Shown: positions 46,425 to 56,846, counted from the first letter of the stretch. The stretch: DNA of 64,000 bases from Mesocricetibacter intestinalis (GCF_004363295.1 NZ_SNYQ01000003.1:62001-126000), one strand, 5' to 3'. Notes: generated from the letters alone by a model not told the origin. Translations and numbers: made by a program.

Positions 46425-46964
46425 TTAATGGGAGAGCAGCGCCACTTCATAGCGCTGATCAAATTTCATGGTACGCACCTGAATTTTTTCGCTGCGGCTG
46501 GTAGGAATATTTTTCCCTACATAATCCGCGCGAATCGGTAGCTCGCGATGGCCGCGATCCACAAAGATCACCAGTTCAACTTTCGCCGCCCGACCGAAAT
46601 CGGTCAGCGCATCCAGTGCGGCACGAATAGTACGCCCGGTAAACAGAACATCGTCCACTAAAATCACGGTTTTATTCTGAATGTTAATAAATTCGGAAGC
46701 GCCGTGATAAACCGGCGATTGGCTGACAGGCTCGGCATATTCAAGATCATCACGGTAAAAGGTAATATCCAGATCCACGGAAGGTAAATCAAGCCCCGTC
46801 AGTTCCGCAATTTTACGTTTGATTAAAGCCGCGATTTCCGCACCGCGCCGCTTAATGCCGATAATTACGATATCCTCCAGATGACGGTGCTTTTCGATAA
46901 TTTCATGCGAAATGCGGGAAATCGTACGCATAAACTGATTTTCATCAATAATGATCTTTTCCAT
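46425..46964 (-). CDS. pyrR: PyrR bifunctional pyr regulator/uracil phosphoribosyltransferase
   Basis: The 179-residue type I phosphoribosyltransferase has the PRPP-binding motif VILVDDVLFTGRTIRAALD and the PyrR features IIGIKRRGAEIAALIKRKI and LDITFYRDDLEY. It ends with VGKNIPTSRSEKIQVR. In Gram-positives PyrR binds pyr mRNA and attenuates it when UMP is high; in gammaproteobacteria the gene is less common and its regulatory role is not proven. Here it stands beside surA rather than any pyr gene. Confidence 0.92.
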   Translation of the reverse strand: MEKIIIDENQFMRTISRISHEIIEKHRHLEDIVIIGIKRRGAEIAALIKRKIAELTGLDLPSVDLDITFYRDDLEYAEPVSQSPVYHGASEFINIQNKTVILVDDVLFTGRTIRAALDALTDFGRAAKVELVIFVDRGHRELPIRADYVGKNIPTSRSEKIQVRTMKFDQRYEVALLSH

Positions 46965-47069
46965 AAAACCGGTTACCTTTAAATCTGTATTGTTCGCTAC
47001 GGGCTACTATACCAAACTTTAGTAAAAATGCACCGCACTTTATGTCTACCAATCCCCCGCCGATAAAAA

Positions 47070-47708
47070 TTATTCTGCGGCGTATCCCTGCGGCGGCAGT
47101 TTTTGACCGTCGAGGTAAGCCTCGCCTTGTTTCAACTGTAGACGTCCCTCAATAAACCATTTTATTACCAGAGGATAAATACGCAGTTCCTGCTCCTTCA
47201 CCCGTTGCTCGATATCCGCAATCCCCTCTCCGGCAAAAATCGGTACCTTGGCCTGCAAAATTACGGCTCCGCCGTCCACTTCCTCATTGACGAAATGTAC
47301 GCTGGTGCCATGCTCCCGTTCGCCGGCCTCCAAGGCCTGCCGATAGGTATTCAGACCGGGATATTTAGGTAAAAGAGAAGGATGAATATTGATGATTTGC
47401 CCTTGAAAACGCCGGGTAAACTGTGCGCTCAGAATTTTCATATAGCCGGCCAGTACGATCAGATCGGCACCTATGGCGTCAATATAATCGCCGATGGCAA
47501 GATCCATGGCGGCATTACCGGCATAATCCGAACGCACGAATACCTGAGTGGGTATCCCCGCCTGCCGCGCCCGTTGCAAACCGAAAGCATCGGCTTTATT
47601 ACTGATAACCGCAGCAACCCGAGCATTCAGGACACCGCGGGCGCAGGCATCCATAATCGCCTGCAAATTGGTGCCCTGACCTGAAATTAATACAACGATT
47701 TTTTTCAT
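47070..47708 (-). CDS. purN: Phosphoribosylglycinamide formyltransferase
   Basis: PurN transfers a formyl group from 10-formyl-THF to GAR in purine synthesis. The 212-residue product has the phosphate loop LISGQGTNLQAIMDA and the catalytic Asn/His in INIHPSLLPKYPGLNTYRQAL. The Asp is in HFVNEEVDGGAVILQ. It starts 3 nt after the purM stop, so the two are coupled, in the same purMN order as E. coli. A USS lies about 30 nt downstream of its stop. Confidence 0.97.
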   Translation of the reverse strand: MKKIVVLISGQGTNLQAIMDACARGVLNARVAAVISNKADAFGLQRARQAGIPTQVFVRSDYAGNAAMDLAIGDYIDAIGADLIVLAGYMKILSAQFTRRFQGQIINIHPSLLPKYPGLNTYRQALEAGEREHGTSVHFVNEEVDGGAVILQAKVPIFAGEGIADIEQRVKEQELRIYPLVIKWFIEGRLQLKQGEAYLDGQKLPPQGYAAE

Positions 47709-47711
47709 TGC

Positions 47712-48749
47712 TTAACGGACGATCACTTGCGCTTCATTATCGGCACGGCTTTCAATCGCTCCGATAACCCATGCGGTTTCACCTGCGTTGCGTAAAATCC
47801 GTAAGGCTTGTTCCGCTTCCTGTTGCGGCAGCGCAATCAGCATACCGACACCGCAGTTAAAGGTACGATACATTTCATAATCGCTGATACCGCCCTGTTG
47901 CTGCAACCAATCGAACACCGCCGGCCATGTCCAACTGCTTTCATCGATTACCGCTTTAACATTATCCGGCAGGACGCGCGGGATATTTTCCCAGAAACCG
48001 CCGCCGGTTAAATGTGCAATGGCATGTACCTGCGCCTGTTCAATTAAAGCCAGTACGGATTTCACATAAATTTTGGTCGGCGCCAGCAACTGTTCGCCTA
48101 AGGATTTACCCGCCAGCTGTTCCTCCGCCGGGTTCACGCCTGCGACCTCAATCACTTTACGAATCAAGGAATAACCGTTGGAATGCGGGCCGCTGGAGGC
48201 CAGTGCGATTAAAACATCGCCGGCACGCACTTTACTCCCGTCGATAATTTCGGATTTTTCCACCACGCCGACACAAAAACCCGCCAAATCATAATCGCCG
48301 GCATGATACATACCCGGCATTTCCGCCGTTTCGCCGCCCACCAAGGCACAGCCCGATTGTACGCAGCCTTCGGCGATACCGCTGATCACATCGGCGGCCA
48401 CATCTACATCCAGTTTACCGGTGGCGTAATAATCCAAGAAGAACAGAGGTTCCGCTCCCTGCACCACTAAATCGTTCACACACATAGCCACCAGATCGAT
48501 GCCGATACTGTCGTGTTTTTTTAGATCTATGGCAAGACGCAGCTTGGTTCCGACCCCGTCGGTACCGGAAACCAGCACAGGTTCCTTATATTTCGTCGGT
48601 AATGCGCATAAAGCCCCGAATCCGCCTAAGCCCCCCATCACTTCCGGACGGGTGGTGCGTTTAACCTGCGGTTTAATGCGTTCGACAAGTTCGTTACCGG
48701 CGTTAATGTCCACACCGGCGTCTTTATAACTTAAGGATTGTTTGCTCAC
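47712..48749 (-). CDS. purM: Phosphoribosylformylglycinamidine cyclo-ligase
   Basis: PurM (AIR synthetase) closes the imidazole ring using ATP. The 345-residue product begins [26 protein letters not shown] and has the ATP-grasp-like features [14 protein letters not shown] and [25 protein letters not shown] (cut), plus [12 protein letters not shown] PurR-like box is about 55 nt upstream of its start. First gene of purMN. Confidence 0.97.
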   Translation of the reverse strand: MSKQSLSYKDAGVDINAGNELVERIKPQVKRTTRPEVMGGLGGFGALCALPTKYKEPVLVSGTDGVGTKLRLAIDLKKHDSIGIDLVAMCVNDLVVQGAEPLFFLDYYATGKLDVDVAADVISGIAEGCVQSGCALVGGETAEMPGMYHAGDYDLAGFCVGVVEKSEIIDGSKVRAGDVLIALASSGPHSNGYSLIRKVIEVAGVNPAEEQLAGKSLGEQLLAPTKIYVKSVLALIEQAQVHAIAHLTGGGFWENIPRVLPDNVKAVIDESSWTWPAVFDWLQQQGGISDYEMYRTFNCGVGMLIALPQQEAEQALRILRNAGETAWVIGAIESRADNEAQVIVR

Positions 48750-48804
48750 GGTCGTTTCCTATATGTGATTAAGTAAGAAATTCGGCGCCTATTGTAGCAT
48801 GCCT

Positions 48805-48820
48805 GCGTAATCGTTTGCGA
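48805..48820. promoter_or_regulatory. PurR box upstream of purM
   Basis: GCGTAATCGTTTGCGA matches the PurR consensus ACGCAAACGTTTGCGT at 12 of 16 positions with the CGTTTGCG core intact. Purine repression of purMN by PurR is established in enterics. Confidence 0.7.
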
Positions 48821-48844
48821 TAGGGGGCGGAAGAAAAATCCGCC

Positions 48845-49642
48845 TCAGCTCGCTGCAAATAAATCGCAGCTGGTACGCCACAGGGTAGCGGCGATAAGTT
48901 CGGCGGGTTCGCTACGCAGCGCACTCAGAAATTTAAAGGTTTCGCTAAGGCGTTCAGGGCGGTTCGGCGCCCCCTGAAAACCGAACAGCGGCATATCCGG
49001 CGCATCCGTTTCCAACACCAGCGCATCTAAAGGTAAACGCTGAACCGTAGCCCTGGTTTTTTGTGCGCGAGCATAGCTTATTACGCCGCCGACCCCGATT
49101 TTATAGCCTAAATCAATAAATCGCTTAGCCTGCTCGTAACTGCCGGAAAAGCCGTGTACCACCCCGGTTCTGCTAAGCCCCGCCCGTTTCAGAAAAGGGA
49201 ATAACTGTTCATGGGCTTTCCGGCTGTGCAAACTTACCGGCAACCCATTGTCTTTCGCCAGCTGCAACTGCGCTTCCAACAGTTCGCATTGGGCACGCCA
49301 TAATTCCGGCGTAATTAAAGCTTCAATCCCGCGTTCTAAACCGATTTCGCCGAGAGCGACACAGCCTTGCGGCTTGCTTGCGAGTAAAGAGGCCAGCGCG
49401 TTTAAATCCGCGCGCTTATGCCGCCGAATATGCAGAGGATGCAAACCGAGTCCGCAATACAATTGCGACGGATAAAGTGCGGTCATTTTCAGGATATTTT
49501 CGAAATCCGCCGCCATCACCGCCATAATCAGTATTTTTTCCACCCCTGCCGCCGCGGCATTTTCCACCAATCGGGATAAGGGCTGCCCGCTATCGCGCTG
49601 TAAATAGTCAAGATGTGTATGCGTATCGAAGAAAGACATCAT
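48845..49642 (-). CDS. yjjV: YjjV-type TatD-family metal-dependent hydrolase
   Basis: The 265-residue TIM-barrel hydrolase has the metal-binding FFDTHTHLDYLQRD at the N-terminus and the family blocks CGLGLHPLHI, ALGEIGLERG, VSLHSRKAHEQLFPF, GVVHGFSGSYEQAKRFI and LVLETDAPDMPLFGFQGAPN. These follow E. coli YjjV more closely than TatD or YcfH. Relatives are DNases, but YjjV's role is not established. I start at the ATG reading MMSFFDTH; further upstream in-frame codons have no homology and the RBS is weak in either case. A USS lies in the gene. Confidence 0.88.
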   Translation of the reverse strand: MMSFFDTHTHLDYLQRDSGQPLSRLVENAAAAGVEKILIMAVMAADFENILKMTALYPSQLYCGLGLHPLHIRRHKRADLNALASLLASKPQGCVALGEIGLERGIEALITPELWRAQCELLEAQLQLAKDNGLPVSLHSRKAHEQLFPFLKRAGLSRTGVVHGFSGSYEQAKRFIDLGYKIGVGGVISYARAQKTRATVQRLPLDALVLETDAPDMPLFGFQGAPNRPERLSETFKFLSALRSEPAELIAATLWRTSCDLFAAS

Positions 49643-49774
49643 TATTTGTTGGAGAATCGTATGTCCGGCGCAGAGGCGGTATTGAAGGGGCGGCTTTCCG
49701 CACAAAGGCCTCCGCAAAAAGATTCTTGCGACCAATGCCGCAACATTGGCCGCGCTGCAATGGGGAGATTGAAA

Positions 49775-50266
49775 TTATTCCACCGAAACCGACTGAATAA
49801 TCACTTCTTCTTTAGGTACGTCCTGATGGAAACCGTAATTACCGGTTTTCACCTTACGGATCTTGTCCACAACATCCATACCTTCCGTAACCTCGCCGAA
49901 TACCGCATAACCCCAGCCCTGCATCGTCTCCGATTTAAAATCCAAGAAGTCGTTATCATTAACGTTAATAAAGAATTGCGCCGTGGCGGAATGCGGATCG
50001 GAGGTGCGCGCCATGGCAATGGTACCGCGTTTATTGCTTAAACCGTTATTGGCTTCGTTTTTAATCGGTGCGGAAGTGCTTTTTTCACGCATACCCGGTT
50101 CCATACCGCCGCCCTGAATCATAAATCCGTCAATAACCCGATGAAAAATTGTGTTATTATAAAAACCCGCTTTACAGTAGTTTAAAAAATTTTCCGCCGT
50201 CAAGGGTGCTTTTTCATGATTCAATGCAATCTTGATATCACCGAAGTTGGTATGTAATGTAACCAT
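49775..50266 (-). CDS. ppiB: Peptidyl-prolyl cis-trans isomerase B (cytoplasmic cyclophilin)
   Basis: PpiB speeds up proline isomerisation during protein folding. The 163-residue product lacks a signal peptide and shows cyclophilin blocks [55 protein letters not shown] and [19 protein letters not shown] start at [10 protein letters not shown] because AAGGAAG lies 5 nt upstream and this matches the E. coli start. It is divergent from cysS, as in E. coli. Confidence 0.96.
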   Translation of the reverse strand: MVTLHTNFGDIKIALNHEKAPLTAENFLNYCKAGFYNNTIFHRVIDGFMIQGGGMEPGMREKSTSAPIKNEANNGLSNKRGTIAMARTSDPHSATAQFFINVNDNDFLDFKSETMQGWGYAVFGEVTEGMDVVDKIRKVKTGNYGFHQDVPKEEVIIQSVSVE

Positions 50267-50417
50267 TTTGTCTTCCTTATAAGTAATAAAGGGAAATTTA
50301 AAGGCTGACATTATTCCATAAAAACCCGGTTAGTGCTATAAAGTGCGGTGAATTTGCGGGGAGTTTTATGCGGAATATTTTACCGCCTCCCCACCCCCAT
50401 CATGATGAGAAGAGAGC

Positions 50418-51797
50418 ATGCTAAAAATTTTTAATACCCTGACCCGGGAAAAAGAAGAGTTTAAACCTATTCACGCCGACCGCGTCGGTATGTATGTCTG
50501 CGGTGTTACCGTTTATGATCTCTGCCATATCGGCCACGGCAGAACCTTTGTTTGCTTTGACGTTATCGCGCGTTATCTGCGCTACCTCGGCTACCCTCTG
50601 ACCTATGTGCGCAACATCACCGATGTGGACGATAAAATTATTAAACGGGCGCTGGAAAACAAAGAAAGCTGCACACAATTAGTAGATCGTATGGTAAGCG
50701 AAATGTATCGGGATTTTGATGCCCTAAATATTTTACGCCCGGATTTCGAACCGCGCGCCACCCATCATATAGCGGAAATTATCGCCATGGTCGAGCGCCT
50801 GATCCAACGCGGACACGCCTATGTGGCGGACAATGGAGATGTGATGTTCGACGTAGAAAGCTTCGCGGCTTACGGTAAACTATCCCGCCAAGACTTAACT
50901 CAACTCCAGGCGGGCGCACGGGTGGAAATTTCCGAAATTAAAAAGAATCCCATGGATTTCGTACTATGGAAAATGTCCAAGCCGAACGAGCCGAGCTGGC
51001 CGTCTCCTTGGGGCGAGGGGCGCCCGGGCTGGCATATCGAATGCTCGGCGATGAATTCCAAACAGCTGGGCGAACATTTCGATATTCACGGCGGCGGTTC
51101 CGATTTGATGTTCCCTCATCATGAAAACGAAATCGCACAATCCTGTTGCGCCCACGGCGGCGAATATGTCAACTACTGGATTCATTCCGGCATGATTATG
51201 GTGGATAAGGAAAAAATGTCCAAATCCCTGGGTAACTTCTTTACCATTCGCGACGTATTAAGCCATTATGATGCGGAGAGCGTACGTTATTTTCTGCTGA
51301 CCGCCCATTATCGCAGCCAACTGAATTACAGCGAAGAAAATCTGAAACTGGCGCACGGCGCACTGGAACGCTTATATACGGCGCTGCGCGGCACAGATCC
51401 TAATGCCGAAGCCTGCGGCGGCGAAAATTTCATCAGCGCATTTAGGGAAGCCATGGACGATGACTTTAATACCCCGAACGCGATTTCGGTCTTATTTGAT
51501 ATGGCTCGGGAGCTGAACAAACTGAAAAGCGAAAACCAGGCGGCTGCCGAGGGCCTAGCCGCCCGTATGCGTCAGCTGGCAAAAATCTTAGGGCTGTTGG
51601 AACAGGCGCCGGAAGCCTTTCTGCAATCCGGAGCGGACGAGGATGAAGTCGCTAAAATCGAAGCTTTGATTCAGCAACGTAATCAGGCCCGCGCCGCAAA
51701 AGACTGGGCCGCCGCCGATGCCGCCCGTAACGAACTGACGGCCATGGGCATCGTACTGGAAGACGGCCCCGCCGGCACCAGTTGGCGCCGACAATAG
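50418..51797 (+). CDS. cysS: Cysteinyl-tRNA synthetase
   Basis: CysS charges tRNA-Cys. The 459-residue class Ia synthetase has the zinc-binding Cys in [14 protein letters not shown]-type [12 protein letters not shown], the signature [27 protein letters not shown] (cut), KMSKS in [12 protein letters not shown] and a C-terminal DALR domain. AGAAGAGAG precedes the ATG. A USS lies in the upstream divergent region shared with ppiB. Length is standard. Confidence 0.97.
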   Translation: MLKIFNTLTREKEEFKPIHADRVGMYVCGVTVYDLCHIGHGRTFVCFDVIARYLRYLGYPLTYVRNITDVDDKIIKRALENKESCTQLVDRMVSEMYRDFDALNILRPDFEPRATHHIAEIIAMVERLIQRGHAYVADNGDVMFDVESFAAYGKLSRQDLTQLQAGARVEISEIKKNPMDFVLWKMSKPNEPSWPSPWGEGRPGWHIECSAMNSKQLGEHFDIHGGGSDLMFPHHENEIAQSCCAHGGEYVNYWIHSGMIMVDKEKMSKSLGNFFTIRDVLSHYDAESVRYFLLTAHYRSQLNYSEENLKLAHGALERLYTALRGTDPNAEACGGENFISAFREAMDDDFNTPNAISVLFDMARELNKLKSENQAAAEGLAARMRQLAKILGLLEQAPEAFLQSGADEDEVAKIEALIQQRNQARAAKDWAAADAARNELTAMGIVLEDGPAGTSWRRQ

Positions 51798-51876
51798 ACC
51801 GCTCCTAAATAGCATTAAGGGGCGCATCGCCCCTATAATCGCCGATTAATCGCCGATTCCGGCCGATAAATATGCC

Positions 51877-51904
51877 TAGGGACGCCATAAGGGCGTCCCT
51901 ATTT
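51877..51904 (+). terminator. Terminator after cysS
   Basis: TAGGGACGCC and GGCGTCCCTA form a 10-bp stem with a 5-nt loop followed by TTTATT. A shorter stem (AGGGGC/GCCCCT at 51818-51834) lies upstream and may assist. It separates cysS from convergent ttrA. Confidence 0.75.
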
Positions 51905-51917
51905 ATTGGCGGTAAAC

Positions 51918-54900
51918 TTAGCCGATTTTTTCCACTCTGGCCGGAATACCGTTTCTGACCGCCGAACCGCATACCCAATCCTGCCAAGCTGAAGGGACTT
52001 GTTTCGTATGATCAATAAGCGCCAGATCATTGAGATTTATGCCCTTTTTAATCATTTCATGGCCCTTTATTTCCTGTCCGTCGATAACATAAGTTTGTGC
52101 GCCGAGCTGTTTATGCCCGTAACCATGTTCGATAGCAATAACCCCTTGCGCAATACCTTCAATCAGCATTACCGAGGCCGTTTTACTGCCCGAAGGCGTG
52201 ATAATTTTTACCTGTTCGCCATGTTTGATCCCCAGTTTTTCCCCATCCTCTCTGTGCATGGCCACCATACCTTCGGGTTTGATGCTGTGCAAACGTAATA
52301 GAGGTGCGGTGATACTGCTCATAATATTGGATTTAAATGAAACCAGCTTAAATCCCCAGTCTTGCGACGGATAATGCTGTTCCAGTTCGGAACCGTCGGC
52401 AAAACGCGGCGGCATATAATGAGGACAGCCAGGATAATGTTCGCCGTTACTATGATGACGGGCTTTAGCAACGCTTTCCGACCAAATTTGCAGGCAGTTT
52501 TTCCATTGAAAAGCCATATCCTCTTCTTTCCAGGCGGAGCTATAAGGTGCAAAGCGCCCGCCCTTACAATAGATATGTGCGGCTTTACCCACTTCCTCCG
52601 CTTTCAGGGTGCGTTCCAGCTGCGGTATTAATCTCGCCGCACCTGTTAATAATAAATCTCGGGGATTCGCATCTGCCACCGGTTTTTCACCTGCATAGGC
52701 AATATTCGCCGCCGCCCGTAAGAAGAAATCCTCCGCACAATCCAGGGAATAGCTATTGCCTTCAGAATCGCGGATCGCATCAGCACCGAATCCCGGTAAA
52801 TTCATGGCTTTTGCTAGGGCGATAATAAAGTTTTCCATATTGAGGGTGTGCCCTTCCGCACTTTTTGCATTGGGCGACTCAACCAAGGGCCAACGTGCCG
52901 TACTGGCGCGGGTCGGTACGCCGCCCCAAGGGGTGCTGAACCCCCAGCTTTCGAAATTATGGGTATCCGGAACAATATAATCCGCCAATGCGCTGGTTTC
53001 GTTCATAAAGGCATCTACGGCAATAAAGAGCGGTAAAATTTTCGGATCCTTTAATTTTTCTTCCCCCATCGGATTCAGCCCCGTCATACCATATAGGGGA
53101 TTGCTCATATGGCTGATCCAAGCCTTAACGGGATAAGGATAACCTTGCAGCATGGAGGTGAGCATTTCCGTCATCTGACCGCCGGTAAAAGGATACCAGG
53201 CGGCTTTCGCCGGATAAGGATTCTCGCCTGCCGCCGCCTTCCGCTTATATTCGGAGGAATTCTCATAGGCGCGTTTACTACGGGCGAGATTAGTTCCCTT
53301 AGGTTTTAGCATGCCGTTAAAATCGCTTAGATCATAGCGCGGGCCTTTACCGAAGTCCTTAAATTTTCCGGCGTTAACACACATACCGCCTTTCTTATTC
53401 ATATTCCCCACCATGGCGTTCAGCAATAAAATCGCCCAGCTGGTATAAAATCCGGTACTATGCATGGTTCCGCCATGGGTAATAGCAACGGCTTTGCTTC
53501 CCTGTGCGGTAAATCGCTCGGCCAACGCCTTAATTTGTTCAACCCCCACCCCGCAAATAGCGCTGTACTGCGCCAGAGTTTTCTCCTCACAGGACTGACG
53601 CAACAGACTCATGGCAGATGCCACCTGCACCTCGGAGCCGTCCGCAAGCATAACCCGCTGGTGCACAAAAAGCTCCGCCTGAGCGGATTCTTTCGCGCTC
53701 AACAGCCGGCCGGACAGAAGATCTTTGACGATAATATCCTGTTCTGCGCTTTTATCCCGGGTTTCGGCGCTATCTTTACTCTCCCCCGTCAAATCGCTGA
53801 TACGCAGCGCCTGTCCGTATTTTGGGTGATCCGCTTCGATAATAAATAAATGGGTGGCATTGGAGTAGCTGGCATGATGTGCCGATTTCGCCGCGGCCAT
53901 TGTCGGTCTTGAAAGGTAATCTCGGTTAAACAGTTCCTGCTCGATAATCCAGCCTAACATTCCCATCACCAGGGCTAAATCCGTTCCCGGCAATATGGGA
54001 ATCCATTGATGATTATCCGTGGCACGACTTCCGGTCAGTTCCAGTCTGGGAGAAACCACCGCATAAGCAAATTTATCCTCAGTGCGTTTTTTCGCCAGCT
54101 GGCGGGCTTGGCGCTTAAAGGGATTACCCGCCTGCGCCGGTGATGTGCCGATAAACAAAATAAATTCGCAATTATCCCAATCCGGTTTAGCATGGGTGTT
54201 ATTGTCAAAATCCTTCATAAACGCCCCTGAACCGGCCCGGAAAGAAGCGCCGCAATAAGAACCGTGGCTGCTGAAATTAATGGTACCGAAGCTTTTCTGG
54301 GCAAAACGCTGTAAAATCGGCTGACGCCCTTCCGGGCCGGCAAAGGTAACCAGCAACTGATTGGATTTAGGCCCAAGATCAGGGGAACGGGGATCAATCA
54401 GTTGCTCGATATCCCGAATATTTTTTAACCCTTCCACTTCTCCTTCGCCAAACAAATTGCCGCCGTTTACCACTTCTTCAATCAATTGTTCAAAGCTGAT
54501 GGTCTGCCATTTTCCTTCGCCGCGTTTACCGACCCGTTTCAACGGGCGGGTAATGCGGTAAGGGCTATTCATACCCTCTAAAAAAGCGGCGCCTCTGGCA
54601 CAGGCGGTGGAACGATTTTCCCAACCGCTTTCGCCCCCCAGTAATTTTTGCGCTTGTTCAATTGAGGTGTCAAAAGGCAGCGTTTTATCCGAAGAAAGCG
54701 GATGGTAGGGATTACCGGCGATACGCAATACCCGATTATTTTTTAAATCCACCCTTGCGCGTACCCCGCATAATGTCCAGCAGCCCATACATTGCGTATG
54801 ACAAACCACTTGCTCCGGATTGGAAATCAGTTGTCCGTCCGCAATACGATATTCCGGGAGCAGAGAGTTGGCGCTAATGGCATCGGCGGTCGCTTCGCCG

Positions 54901-55022
54901 CTGCTGCCCTTGATTGCGCCCTGAGCCATATCTTTCAGTTTAGGCCCGTAACCACCGACAAAAGCCGTTGCTCCGCCCAGGGCTAAACCGCCCTTTAATA
55001 AACGGCGACGTTTGTTATCCAT
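51918..55022 (-). CDS. ttrA: Tetrathionate reductase catalytic subunit TtrA
   Basis: TtrA is the molybdopterin enzyme that reduces tetrathionate to thiosulfate at the periplasmic side. The 1034-residue product begins with a Tat signal (NKRRRLLKGGLALGGATA). It then has the [4Fe-4S]-type Cys cluster (C74, C78, C81, C85 and C141 in STACARGAAF) and the molybdenum-ligand Cys in SSHGSYCGASFRAGSG near residue 257. The length matches the family. It is the last gene of ttrBCA and overlaps ttrC by 8 nt. The Tat signal implies folding with cofactor before export. Confidence 0.95.
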   Translation of the reverse strand: MDNKRRRLLKGGLALGGATAFVGGYGPKLKDMAQGAIKGSSGEATADAISANSLLPEYRIADGQLISNPEQVVCHTQCMGCWTLCGVRARVDLKNNRVLRIAGNPYHPLSSDKTLPFDTSIEQAQKLLGGESGWENRSTACARGAAFLEGMNSPYRITRPLKRVGKRGEGKWQTISFEQLIEEVVNGGNLFGEGEVEGLKNIRDIEQLIDPRSPDLGPKSNQLLVTFAGPEGRQPILQRFAQKSFGTINFSSHGSYCGASFRAGSGAFMKDFDNNTHAKPDWDNCEFILFIGTSPAQAGNPFKRQARQLAKKRTEDKFAYAVVSPRLELTGSRATDNHQWIPILPGTDLALVMGMLGWIIEQELFNRDYLSRPTMAAAKSAHHASYSNATHLFIIEADHPKYGQALRISDLTGESKDSAETRDKSAEQDIIVKDLLSGRLLSAKESAQAELFVHQRVMLADGSEVQVASAMSLLRQSCEEKTLAQYSAICGVGVEQIKALAERFTAQGSKAVAITHGGTMHSTGFYTSWAILLLNAMVGNMNKKGGMCVNAGKFKDFGKGPRYDLSDFNGMLKPKGTNLARSKRAYENSSEYKRKAAAGENPYPAKAAWYPFTGGQMTEMLTSMLQGYPYPVKAWISHMSNPLYGMTGLNPMGEEKLKDPKILPLFIAVDAFMNETSALADYIVPDTHNFESWGFSTPWGGVPTRASTARWPLVESPNAKSAEGHTLNMENFIIALAKAMNLPGFGADAIRDSEGNSYSLDCAEDFFLRAAANIAYAGEKPVADANPRDLLLTGAARLIPQLERTLKAEEVGKAAHIYCKGGRFAPYSSAWKEEDMAFQWKNCLQIWSESVAKARHHSNGEHYPGCPHYMPPRFADGSELEQHYPSQDWGFKLVSFKSNIMSSITAPLLRLHSIKPEGMVAMHREDGEKLGIKHGEQVKIITPSGSKTASVMLIEGIAQGVIAIEHGYGHKQLGAQTYVIDGQEIKGHEMIKKGINLNDLALIDHTKQVPSAWQDWVCGSAVRNGIPARVEKIG

Positions 55023-56046
55023 GCTGAACTCCCCCTTTAAAAATAAAAACCATTAAACGATGCATCAGAAGGGCTAAACATAAGCATAGTCCGAACAGGG
55101 ATAACATACCTATCCCTCCCTCCGTACTTAACCAATCGAAGTGATAAAAATTTTGCAATACATTAGTTTTAGATAGGCTTTGCACCTCAATCACCAATAC
55201 CCAACGTACCGTCCATGCCAGTACGGCAAGCGCCAGCAGTGCGATCTTATCCCTGCCGTAAAAATTAGCCGCCAATGCGATAATAAAGGCGAGCATCAAT
55301 ACATAAGGGCTATAAGCATTTTGCAAGATCAAATCCAGGTCCCGGCTGTTATCCGCACTTTCCAAATACCATGCCGCCACGGCAAGCACCAGAATAATCA
55401 GATGTAATAGAATCGGCCGTTTAAAGCGATAAAGTGCGGTATTTTTTGTAAAAGTTTTTGTCAGCACAGCGATTAAAGCCAGAGCAAAGGGTAAAACGCT
55501 GCATAGCATGATCGGTAATAGCCAGTAGCTGCGCCACAAAGGACGGGTGCCGGTGGCATAGGTTTCCATCAGGGTGTACAGCACAATCATTAGAGCCGAA
55601 ACGGCACTCGACAGGCGTAGGCTCATCAATAATCCCTTTCTGTGCCGAATAACGGCGCTAAACCCTAATAAAGGGCGCGGCAAATCACGCTCTGCTATTT
55701 GCGCCACCACAAGCGAAACAAAATAAGCGATAACGGAAATACAGAACCAAGGTAAAAAAAACGCGCCCCACGCCATCCAGGAACCGGCGTTAAAATCCGT
55801 ATAAAAATGGATAATCCGCCCCGGCTGATGTAAATCCCCCAACAAAGCGAGGGAGCCTACAAGCACACAAACCGATGCAACGGCCAATGCCAAGGTTTCT
55901 TCCTTCAGTCCCAATCGTCCCTGTTTCAGAAAAATCCACAATGCGCTAAAAACGGCGCTGAATCCGATGCCGATAAAAAAGAAATAGGCCACAATCCAGG
56001 GCTGCCATACCGTTTCTTGCGGATGAACGAGAATTTCACGGATCAT
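55015..56046 (-). CDS. ttrC: Tetrathionate reductase membrane subunit TtrC
   Basis: TtrC anchors the enzyme and oxidises quinol. The 343-residue protein has eight to nine hydrophobic segments of the NrfD/DmsC/PsrC type (for example WIVAYFFFIGIGFSAVFSALW and GSWMAWGAFFLPWFCISVIAYF, cut). No heme-ligand pattern stands out, as expected for NrfD-like subunits. Its start directly abuts the ttrB stop, and its end overlaps ttrA, so ttrBCA is tightly coupled. A USS lies inside. Confidence 0.92.
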   Translation of the reverse strand: MIREILVHPQETVWQPWIVAYFFFIGIGFSAVFSALWIFLKQGRLGLKEETLALAVASVCVLVGSLALLGDLHQPGRIIHFYTDFNAGSWMAWGAFFLPWFCISVIAYFVSLVVAQIAERDLPRPLLGFSAVIRHRKGLLMSLRLSSAVSALMIVLYTLMETYATGTRPLWRSYWLLPIMLCSVLPFALALIAVLTKTFTKNTALYRFKRPILLHLIILVLAVAAWYLESADNSRDLDLILQNAYSPYVLMLAFIIALAANFYGRDKIALLALAVLAWTVRWVLVIEVQSLSKTNVLQNFYHFDWLSTEGGIGMLSLFGLCLCLALLMHRLMVFIFKGGVQHG

Positions 56047-56778
56047 TTATACCTCCGAACCTTGCCAAAGCATGGGCTGACCTTTAACCTTCGAGCTGAA
56101 AATATCCTCCAACCCCAAATAGAAAACCTGCGGCTGCGTACCCGCTTCCGGTTTCAGAACTTTCAGCGCGGATTGATGACGGCGATAAAGACGGGCGATA
56201 TTGCTGTCCGGATCATTTAAATCGCCAATAATTCTGGCGCCGCCCACACAGCTTTCCACGCAGGCGGGTAATAATCCCGCTTCCAGACGATGTACGCAAA
56301 AGGTGCATTTATCCGCCGTTTTCGTCTGCTCATTAATAAAACGAGCGTCATAAGGGCAGGCCTGCACACAATAGCCGCAACCGATACATTGTTTATTGTT
56401 AACCACCACAATACCGTCCCGGCGCTGAAAGGTAGCCTGTACCGGACAGACCGGCACGCAGGGCGGCTTATCGCAATGATTACACAGACGCGGTAATAAA
56501 ACATTTTCGGCTAATCGTTTTCCATCGCTGATTTCATATTGACTAACCGTGGTTCTGAACGCATTCAAAGGGGTAGCGTTTTCTATGCAGCAACTCACAG
56601 TACAGGCCTGACAGCCGATACAGCGGCGTAAATCAATCAGCATGGCATAGCGTTTCCCCTTCTCCCCGCCCTCCCTTGCGGCGGCGGTATCGGTTTGCGC
56701 CCGTACCGGCGAAAAACTGCCTGCGCCAACGGTTAACACCGATATTTCCTTTAAAAAAGTACGTTTTGATATATCCAT
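56047..56778 (-). CDS. ttrB: Tetrathionate reductase iron-sulfur subunit TtrB
   Basis: TtrB wires electrons from TtrC to TtrA through four [4Fe-4S] clusters. The 243-residue product has four Cys-rich ferredoxin motifs (CIGCQACTVSCC, CNHCDKPPCVPVC, CIGCGYCVQACP, CTFCVHRLEAGLLPACVESC). The N-terminus reads ISKRTFLKEISVLTVGAGSF, a Tat-type signal in which the first of the two arginines is Lys. The same KR form is known for Salmonella TtrB. It is the first gene of the operon, facing the ttrS promoter region. Confidence 0.94.
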   Translation of the reverse strand: MDISKRTFLKEISVLTVGAGSFSPVRAQTDTAAAREGGEKGKRYAMLIDLRRCIGCQACTVSCCIENATPLNAFRTTVSQYEISDGKRLAENVLLPRLCNHCDKPPCVPVCPVQATFQRRDGIVVVNNKQCIGCGYCVQACPYDARFINEQTKTADKCTFCVHRLEAGLLPACVESCVGGARIIGDLNDPDSNIARLYRRHQSALKVLKPEAGTQPQVFYLGLEDIFSSKVKGQPMLWQGSEV

Positions 56779-56846
56779 AGCCCCACCTATATGCCGGATA
56801 ACTAAAATTAGCTAATATTGTTAAACGCAAAAACCTATACGAATAT

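Noticed and set aside
49643-49735. Longer N-terminus for yjjV
   Set aside because: The 31 extra residues have no homology to the family and precede the metal-binding start; the family begins at MxSFFDTHTHLD.
51839-51860. Direct repeat ATCGCCGATT after cysS
   Set aside because: Two short copies only, in a small spacer between terminator hairpins; no sign of a functional array.
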